Assembly: GCA_002494165.1 (NCBI GenBank)
Contig: DLBH01000034.1
Coordinates: forward strand, 26,121 to 55,570
Length of the DNA stretch: 29,450 nucleotides
Direction of reading: 5' to 3'
Source of the DNA: Lachnospiraceae bacterium UBA7026
GTDB lineage: Bacteria; Bacillota; Clostridia; Lachnospirales; Lachnospiraceae
Shown: piece by piece, positions 24,222-29,450 of the stretch
Layout: each line of letters opens with the position of its first letter
How positions within the stretch are numbered: position 1 is the stretch's first letter
The notes under the pieces: model-generated
Database searches by the model: none
The model's input: the letters and a program-made list of their open reading frames with translations, nothing else
What the model was told of the DNA's origin: nothing
Position numbers and translations under genes: made by a program

Positions 24222-25634
24222 CTAACGGCTTTCTCCGGCATGGGGGATGTTAGTGTACTTAACGATATCCGGATTCAGGGTTACCAGGTCATCCACGCTG
24301 AGATCGTGAACGGAGGTGTGGCCGGTAATCCTGGCGAACATGCGGAGCTCTTCCGTGGAAACATTCAGGAAGTTAGCTACTCTCTGGGCGGATGCATCCA
24401 CCTTGAGGCGTTTGCGCAGGTCTGGATCCTGGGTGGCGATACCCACAGGACAGTTGCCGCTGCCGCAGATCCTGTACTGCTGGCAGGCAGCTGCGATCAG
24501 GGCTGCAGAAGCGATGGCCACTGCGTCAGCTCCCATGGCCAGTGCCTTGGCGAAATCAGAGGAAACCCGGAGGCCGCCGGTGATTACCAGGGAGATATCT
24601 GACCCTACGGAATCAAGGTATTTCCTGGCCCTGTGCAGGGCAAATATAGTAGGAATGGTGGTGGATTCACGAAGGAAGTAGGGGCTTGATCCAGTTGCGC
24701 CGCCCCGGCCGTCGATGGTGATAAAGTCGGGACCTGCAAATACGGCATGCTCCATATCCTGTTCGATCTTGCCGGCAGAAAGCTTGATACCGATAGGCCG
24801 GCCGCCGGAACATTTTCTAAGCATGTCTACCATGTCCTTGAGGTCTTCCTTGGAATTGATTTCCGGGAACTTGCTGGGACTCTGGATATCCTCTCCCACC
24901 TTCTTGCCTCTCAGTTTGGCAATCTGCTCTGTTACCTTTTCTCCTGGCAGGTGGCCGCCCATACCGGGCTTGGTGCCCTGGCCGATCTTGATTTCGATGG
25001 CATCGGCCCTTCTCAGGTTCTCATCCGTTACACTGTATTTGTTAGGAATGTATTCAAAAATATACTTGTAAGCATTATCTCTTTCTGCGGGAAGGATACC
25101 ACCTTCGCCGCTGCACATGGCCGTCTTGGCCATGGCTGAGCCTCTGGCCAGGGCTGTCTTGATCTCTTCAGAGAGAGCTCCGAAGGACATATGGGAAATG
25201 TAAATCGGACTCTGCAGGATCATAGGCTTTTTGGCATGCTTGCCGATGACAGTCACTGTGTCCACCGGATCCCCATCGTTTAATGGCGGCGGATTCAGCT
25301 GGGCCCCCATAAAGAGAATGTCATCCCAGCCGGGCATGGGCATAAGGGTTCCCATGGCGGCATGGATGCTGTGGCCTGTGACAGCAATCTCATGGATTTC
25401 ACTCATAAACCGGGCTGTCGGGTCCTCCCTGGCAAAGGTGGGATCGTAGGCCAGGTCTCCCTCGGCCACAGGCTTCTGCATGGGGCAGCCGCCCCCTGCC
25501 GGTTCGCCGGAAACCAGTGTGAACTTGGATATGGGCTGCTTGCAGACCGGACATCCGTCTAATTCGCTTAAAGGTTTGCCTTCTTTTTCTTCATCATAGA
25601 TATAACCACAAATGCTACATGAATATACAGCCAT
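24222..25634 (-). CDS. Rubredoxin-fused FMN glutamate-synthase-like protein
   Basis: This cytoplasmic flavo-iron-sulfur protein resembles the synthase core of glutamate synthase large subunits (GltB2/archaeal type) and lacks the glutaminase domain. The 470 residues start with a rubredoxin-like module: CSICGYIYDEE, then CPVCKQPISKF within the first 35 residues. The FMN barrel follows (PIYISHMSFGALSEEIK, IEIKIGQGTKPGMGGHLPG, TIDGRGGATGSSP, ITGGLRVSSDFAKALAMGADA). A cysteine set suits a 3Fe-4S cluster (CQQYRICGSGNCPVGIATQ). ATG 25634 has GGAGGAGA 5 bases upstream; 25676 has none. Glutamate synthesis would need ammonia from elsewhere, so the true electron acceptor and reaction are open. Confidence 0.9.
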   Translation of the reverse strand: MAVYSCSICGYIYDEEKEGKPLSELDGCPVCKQPISKFTLVSGEPAGGGCPMQKPVAEGDLAYDPTFAREDPTARFMSEIHEIAVTGHSIHAAMGTLMPMPGWDDILFMGAQLNPPPLNDGDPVDTVTVIGKHAKKPMILQSPIYISHMSFGALSEEIKTALARGSAMAKTAMCSGEGGILPAERDNAYKYIFEYIPNKYSVTDENLRRADAIEIKIGQGTKPGMGGHLPGEKVTEQIAKLRGKKVGEDIQSPSKFPEINSKEDLKDMVDMLRKCSGGRPIGIKLSAGKIEQDMEHAVFAGPDFITIDGRGGATGSSPYFLRESTTIPTIFALHRARKYLDSVGSDISLVITGGLRVSSDFAKALAMGADAVAIASAALIAAACQQYRICGSGNCPVGIATQDPDLRKRLKVDASAQRVANFLNVSTEELRMFARITGHTSVHDLSVDDLVTLNPDIVKYTNIPHAGESR

Positions 25635-26276
25635 ATTTATCTCCTCCAATAATAATATTTTAACCCTGTTCCTCAATAGTCTGATGCTGCATATAATCTG
25701 CCTATTATCCTTAGTATATCCTTAAAATCAGACCTGCTTTAGGAATATTCAAGTCATGATTTAGCAAATTATCGCCTGACCTTTTTGCCTGATTTTTCTC
25801 ATTAGAAAGTAGTCATGCCATTGGCTTTTCCAGCCTGCAAAATGGGAGAGCCCATTTGGAGAATTAGGAATATACAGGATTGAGATTATACAGGTTTAAT
25901 ATTATACAGGATTGAAATCATACAGGATTGAAATGAGGAAAGGCTGTAGCAGGAAACAGGGAAGTTTTTGAAAAAAACAGGGAAGGATACTTTGAAACAG
26001 GGCTTGGCAGGAAGAGATCAAAGCTATGAACCAGGCCATGGAAGGAAGAGGTGGAAGTTCTAAAATTATTTATTTAGAATTAGGAATTTATGCTATACTA
26101 TATGATGTTAGAAGAAACTAATTATAGTACGTATAGACGAATTCCCTATAAGGTCATGATGACCAGGCAGGGGATTCCTTGAGTACAGCCGTCCTCCAGA
26201 AAAATTTTGAGACCGGGATGGCAGGACATTTCACAGGGAGAGCATAAAGATAAAATGACGAAAGGGAGTGAAAAAT
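25635..26276. other. 642-base spacer without a recognised gene
   Basis: From left to right, it holds the leader of the minus-strand glutamate-synthase-like gene, an AT-rich stretch, the 16-bp array at 25871-25934 and a purine-rich stretch (25935-26060). The purine stretch repeats AAACAGGG three times, at 25954, 25975 and 25995. An AT-rich, promoter-like zone follows (TATACT near 26094) for the methyltransferase gene. No ORF with a ribosome site was found on either strand. Confidence 0.5.
25871..25934 (+). repeat. Four-copy 16-bp tandem array
   Basis: Units of the form TATACAGGATTGAAAT start at 25871, 25887, 25903 and 25919, exactly 16 bases apart. Copies 3 and 4 differ only at the first base; copy 2 differs most. 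The unit sequence is unrelated to the other 16-bp arrays in the window. Confidence 0.88.
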
Positions 26277-26930
26277 ATGGCAAAGACAGCAGAAGAGTAT
26301 AAAGCCCTGTCCATTAAAGAGTTTACCAAAGCGGCAAGAAGATATGAGACCGACCGGGCAGGAATCTACAAGATGTGCCGGAAGGATTATCCGCCTATTC
26401 TGGAGGAGATAAAGAAAGAGAATTTTGATAGTCTTCTCGATGCAGGCTGCGGAACGGCTCCCATGCTGTCTCTCCTGACAGAGCGGTATCCGGATAAGCA
26501 TTATACAGGCATCGATATTACTCCGGAGATGATTCATAAGGCCAGGGCCAAAAAGCTGCCCAATACCAGTTTCCTGGTGGGAGACTGTGAGAATCTGCCC
26601 TTTAAGGATAACAGCTTTAACGTGGTGATCAATTCCCAGAGCTTCCATCATTATCCTAATCCCCAGGATTTTTTCAACAGTGTGGCCAGGGTATTAAAAC
26701 CTGGCGGCAGGCTGATTCTCCGGGATAATACAGCTCCGGAGGCGGTGGTCTGGCTGGCCAACCATGTGGAGATGCCCCTGGCCAACCTGGTGGGTCACGG
26801 AGATGTGGCCATATATAGCTTGAAGGAAATCCGTGGCTTTTGTGCCAGGGCCGGGCTGGTGCCGGAAAAATGCGAGAGACAAAAAGGCTTCCGGCTTCAT
26901 CTGGTGGCCAGGAAACCCCAGGTTTCCTGA
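26277..26930 (+). CDS. Class I SAM-dependent methyltransferase
   Basis: This is a UbiE/Methyltransf_11-like small-molecule methyltransferase; the substrate is unknown. The 217-residue protein has the SAM-binding motif I LLDAGCGTAPML, the acidic end of beta-2 in YTGIDITPEMIHKA, DCENLPFKDNSFNVVINSQSF (motifs for the adenine and post-II region), and the VLKPGGRLILRD strand. ATG 26277 lies 8 bases after GGGAG; the GTG at 26268 overlaps that ribosome site. It appears to be a single-gene unit with no clear terminator, only a weak CCAGG/CCTGG hairpin at its very end. Confidence 0.9.
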   Translation: MAKTAEEYKALSIKEFTKAARRYETDRAGIYKMCRKDYPPILEEIKKENFDSLLDAGCGTAPMLSLLTERYPDKHYTGIDITPEMIHKARAKKLPNTSFLVGDCENLPFKDNSFNVVINSQSFHHYPNPQDFFNSVARVLKPGGRLILRDNTAPEAVVWLANHVEMPLANLVGHGDVAIYSLKEIRGFCARAGLVPEKCERQKGFRLHLVARKPQVS

Positions 26931-26953
26931 CCCTGGTTACCTTTTCCTTGTAA

Positions 26954-26981
26954 TTCCTTGTGATATGTTTTATGGTATAAT
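26954..26981 (+). promoter_or_regulatory. Possible promoter of the Gfo/Idh/MocA gene
   Basis: TATAAT at 26976-26981 is a perfect -10. A weak -35 (TTCCTT, 26954-26959) lies 16 bases upstream. The distance to the ATG is about 125 bases. Confidence 0.4.
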
Positions 26982-27107
26982 CATTAGCAATCCGTATCTT
27001 AAAACATTACCAATTAAAATATTAATAACCGGGGATCACCCATTGCCCTTCGCAGATTACTTTCAGCATGTTAACTAAGGGGCTGGCCCCGCAAGGAGGA
27101 AGAGCTT

Positions 27108-28151
27108 ATGAAGTTAGGGATTATAGGAACCGGGAAGATTATCCACGAAGCCCTTCCGGCCATGGAGCCGGTAAAAAGCATTGAGAAAACCGCGATCTTT
27201 GCCCGTCCCCACAGCAGGGAAAAGGGGGAGAAGCTGGCAGTCAGCTATGGGATTTCAAAAGTGTACACGGATTATCAGCAACTGCTGGCAGAAGCAGACA
27301 TTGACTGTGTCTACATTGGCCTGGTCAACAGCGCCCATTATTCCTATGCCAGGGAGGCCCTGCTGGCAGGCAGGCATGTGATTCTGGAGAAACCTTTTAC
27401 CTCCACTGTAGCAGAGGCAGAGGACCTGGCAGCCCTGGCCAGGGAGAAAGGGCTCTTTATCATGGAGGCTGTGACCGTTCTCCACAGCGACCTTTTTGAT
27501 AAGATGAAGGAAGCGGTGGGCAAGCTGGGACCCATTAAACTGGCTCATGCCAATTATTCCCAGTTCTCCAGCCGTTACACTAATTATAAGGCGGGCAAGG
27601 TAGAGCCGGCCTTTGACCCGGACCTGTCCGGTGGTGCCCTCTATGATATCAACCTTTATAACATCCAGTATCTGACGGCCCTCCTGGGCAACCCTCAGAA
27701 GGCAGAATATTTCCCCAACCGGGGCTTTAATGGCATTGATACCTCCGGCATCTTGATCATGACCTATCCGGAATTCACTGTGGCATGTACAGGGGCCAAG
27801 GATTGTGACGGTCCTTCCGGCATAAGCCTGCAGGGAGAGGATGGCTATATGAAGCTGGATGGTAAGCCTAACGTACCAAACAGCCTTTATCTGGAATATA
27901 TTGATCCTGACCATCCGGAATTGGTGGAGAGTCCCTCCGGCGGTATGGACCGGGCTAAACTGACTTTCAGCTATGAGGCCCCTGAGGTTCATCATCGTAT
28001 GACCCGGGAGTTCGAGGACTTTGCCAGGATTGTTGATACAGCTGATGCCGGAGAGGCAGAGGCCTGTATCAACCAGACTCTCAATGTCATGAGAGTTTTA
28101 GAGCAGGCAAGAAAGGGCGCCGGCATCCGCTTTGGAGTGGACCAGGATTGA
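27108..28151 (+). CDS. Gfo/Idh/MocA-family NAD(P)-dependent oxidoreductase
   Basis: The family oxidises or reduces sugars, inositols and related compounds; the substrate here is not identifiable. The 347 residues begin with the Rossmann motif KLGIIGTGKI. They show VYIGLVNSAHYSYAREAL and the catalytic-lysine motif ILEKPFTSTVAEAEDL, followed by the alpha/beta substrate domain (DLSGGALYDINLYNIQYLTALLG). AAGGAGG lies just ahead of ATG 27108, next to a short GGGG/CCCC hairpin. Oddly, the last ten codons and the stop are tandemly duplicated just after the gene. Confidence 0.9.
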   Translation: MKLGIIGTGKIIHEALPAMEPVKSIEKTAIFARPHSREKGEKLAVSYGISKVYTDYQQLLAEADIDCVYIGLVNSAHYSYAREALLAGRHVILEKPFTSTVAEAEDLAALAREKGLFIMEAVTVLHSDLFDKMKEAVGKLGPIKLAHANYSQFSSRYTNYKAGKVEPAFDPDLSGGALYDINLYNIQYLTALLGNPQKAEYFPNRGFNGIDTSGILIMTYPEFTVACTGAKDCDGPSGISLQGEDGYMKLDGKPNVPNSLYLEYIDPDHPELVESPSGGMDRAKLTFSYEAPEVHHRMTREFEDFARIVDTADAGEAEACINQTLNVMRVLEQARKGAGIRFGVDQD

Positions 28152-28192
28152 GATGGCCGGCATCCGCTTTGGCGTGGACCAGGATTAAGCTG
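28119..28192 (+). repeat. 37-bp tandem duplication of the gene's 3' end
   Basis: Copy 1 (28119-28155) and copy 2 (28156-28192) are 37 bases each with 3 mismatches. Copy 1 includes the last codons and TGA of the oxidoreductase. In copy 2 the same C-terminal peptide (AGIRFGVDQD, then TAA) is preserved behind an ATG at 28153, one frame over. Confidence 0.92.
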
Positions 28193-28237
28193 ACCAGGGA
28201 AGTTGAAAAAAACATGGTGGTCTTTTGCGAAATGTGT

Positions 28238-28266
28238 TTGCATTTTTTCTTATTTCAAAGTAAGAT
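28238..28266 (+). promoter_or_regulatory. Probable promoter of the second GMP synthase gene
   Basis: TTGCAT (28238-28243), a 17-base spacer and TAAGAT (28261-28266) resemble a sigma-A promoter. The following leader of about 80 bases has no purine-riboswitch core that I can recognise. Confidence 0.55.
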
Positions 28267-28354
28267 AGGGAATACAAACTTTATAGCTATAGTTAAAGAG
28301 AGATGGAAACCCTCATAAGCAGGGCAAGCTACATGAATAAGGAGGATATGATTC

Positions 28355-29368
28355 ATGGCAGATGCAAGAAGCGAGTACTATCTTGACAGTGAGAACATTC
28401 GTCCGGAGACGATGGAAAGAATTGAGACAAAAGAACAGGCAGACGCATTTATCGACAGTCAGGTAGAGGCACTCCGGAAGCAGATTGGTGACGGCAAAGT
28501 GCTGCTGGCCCTCTCAGGCGGCGTGGATTCCTCTGTGGTGGCAGCCCTGCTCATTAAGGCTGTGGGCAAGCAGCTTACCTGTATCCATGTGAATCATGGT
28601 CTCATGCGTAAAGGTGAGAGCCAGATGGTTATCGATGTATTCGAGAAGCAGCTGGGTGCCAACCTGATCTATATCGATGCCACAGACCGTTTCCTTGACC
28701 TGCTGGCAGGAGTTACAGATCCGGAGCAGAAGAGGATGATCATCGGCGGCGAGTTCATCAAGGTCTTTGATGAGGAGGCTGCCAAGATCAGCGGTGTCGG
28801 CTTCCTTGGACAGGGAACCATTTACCCGGATATCCTGGAAAGCAAGGATGGTATCAAGGCCCATCACAATGTAGGCGGATTACCTGAGGAAGTGAAGATG
28901 GAGCTGGTTGAGCCTTTAAAGCTGCTCTTCAAGGATGAGGTTCGTGTGGTAGGTTCCGCCCTTGGCCTTCCCGATGAGATGGTTAACCGCCAGCCCTTCC
29001 CGGGCCCGGGTCTGGGTGTGAGATGCCCCGGCGCCATCACCAGGGACAGGCTTGAGGCAGTTCGTGAGTCCGACGCCATCTTAAGGGAAGAGTTTGACCA
29101 GGCAGGCCTGGCCGGCAAGGTATGGCAGTATTTTACGGTAGTTCCGGATTTCAAGGCCACCGGTGTCAAGGATGGCAAGCGGGCCTTTGAGTGGTCCTGC
29201 ATCATCCGTGCGGTCAATACTACAGATGCCATGACAGCAAGCATCGAGCGGATCGACTGGGAGCTGCTGGAGAAGATTTCCTACAGAATCACCCACGAGG
29301 TTCCCGGTATCAACAGGTGTCTCTATGATGTAACCGCCAAGCCCACAGGAACTATTGAATTCGAATAA
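28355..29368 (+). CDS. GMP synthase ATP-pyrophosphatase subunit, no glutaminase domain
   Basis: It should adenylate XMP and aminate it to GMP, using free ammonia or ammonia from a separate amidotransferase. The 337 residues hold an unusual N-terminal stretch of about 40 residues. The PP-loop SGGVDSS (54-60) follows, with [34 protein letters not shown], the [15 protein letters not shown] segment and a C-terminal dimerisation domain ending TGTIEFE. The amidotransferase half present in the guaA at 4222 is entirely missing, and the upstream gene is an unrelated oxidoreductase. The layout is like archaeal split GuaAb. AAGGAGG lies 8 bases before ATG 28355. The ORF is intact, so this looks like a functional paralogue. 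Confidence 0.92.
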   Translation: MADARSEYYLDSENIRPETMERIETKEQADAFIDSQVEALRKQIGDGKVLLALSGGVDSSVVAALLIKAVGKQLTCIHVNHGLMRKGESQMVIDVFEKQLGANLIYIDATDRFLDLLAGVTDPEQKRMIIGGEFIKVFDEEAAKISGVGFLGQGTIYPDILESKDGIKAHHNVGGLPEEVKMELVEPLKLLFKDEVRVVGSALGLPDEMVNRQPFPGPGLGVRCPGAITRDRLEAVRESDAILREEFDQAGLAGKVWQYFTVVPDFKATGVKDGKRAFEWSCIIRAVNTTDAMTASIERIDWELLEKISYRITHEVPGINRCLYDVTAKPTGTIEFE

Positions 29369-29450
29369 GAAAACGCCCGAAAAGAGGCCGGTGATAATGC
29401 TGGTTCCAAACAAATTCCGTTAAGTACTGGCAACAGATTGGCAACATTTC
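29369..29450. other. Right edge, no feature seen
   Basis: These last 82 bases after the second GMP synthase gene show no terminator, start signal or repeat. Confidence 0.4.

Noticed and set aside
28192..28354. Riboswitch ahead of the second GMP synthase gene
   Set aside because: The leader has GGAAACC and GGGCAAGC words but no complete purine, c-di-GMP or PRPP aptamer core that I can trace.

Overview
The window reads as chromosome of a strictly anaerobic, low-to-mid GC Bacillota, most likely class Clostridia and Lachnospiraceae-like. This is inferred from several things: strong AGGAGG-type ribosome sites, a diiron flavoprotein ending in rubredoxin, a rubredoxin/FMN glutamate-synthase protein, a 4Fe-4S aldo/keto reductase, a small DUF6472-type protein and compact intrinsic terminators. 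Genes are dense and mostly on the + strand. I saw no tRNA, rRNA, CRISPR array, transposase or prophage gene.

Layout. 1-543 is the 3' end of uvrA. 721-2088 is hflX with an unusual insert in the G domain. 2446-2967 is an unrecognised protein. 3144-4088 is a D-2-hydroxyacid dehydrogenase. 4222-5766 is full-length guaA. 5873-6127 (-) is a truncated HicB antitoxin remnant. 6281-7561 is O-acetylhomoserine sulfhydrylase, and the methionine/threonine pathway returns with homoserine dehydrogenase at 10261-11304. Between them lies a divergent pair: a LysR regulator (-) and a CPA2 Na+/H+ antiporter (+). 11477-12880 is a DegV(FakB)-MarR pair with a near-consensus promoter whose -35 box is buried in a perfect palindrome.

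13254-18432 is the most specialised region: an NHLP/NHLM-type RiPP export cassette. It consists of a miniature HlyD-like protein, a C39-peptidase ABC exporter and a second permease/ATPase. A P1-family self-processing peptidase follows at 18546-19589. No maturation enzyme or certain precursor is visible. A 27-codon amphipathic cationic ORF just upstream (13083-13166) is a speculative cargo candidate.

The rest holds a 4Fe-4S aldo/keto reductase (-), a TMEM175-like channel with a DUF6472 protein, and a multidomain flavodiiron-rubredoxin protein facing a rubredoxin/FMN glutamate synthase (-) across a bidirectional terminator. It then continues with a methyltransferase, a Gfo/Idh/MocA oxidoreductase and, at the right edge, a second GMP synthase made only of the ATP-pyrophosphatase and dimerisation parts.

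The most striking non-genic signal is repetition between genes. Several spacers are degenerate tandem arrays; three have a unit of about 16 bp despite different unit sequences, two have units of 31-36 bp, and one is a fresh 37-bp duplication of a gene's 3' end including its stop codon.
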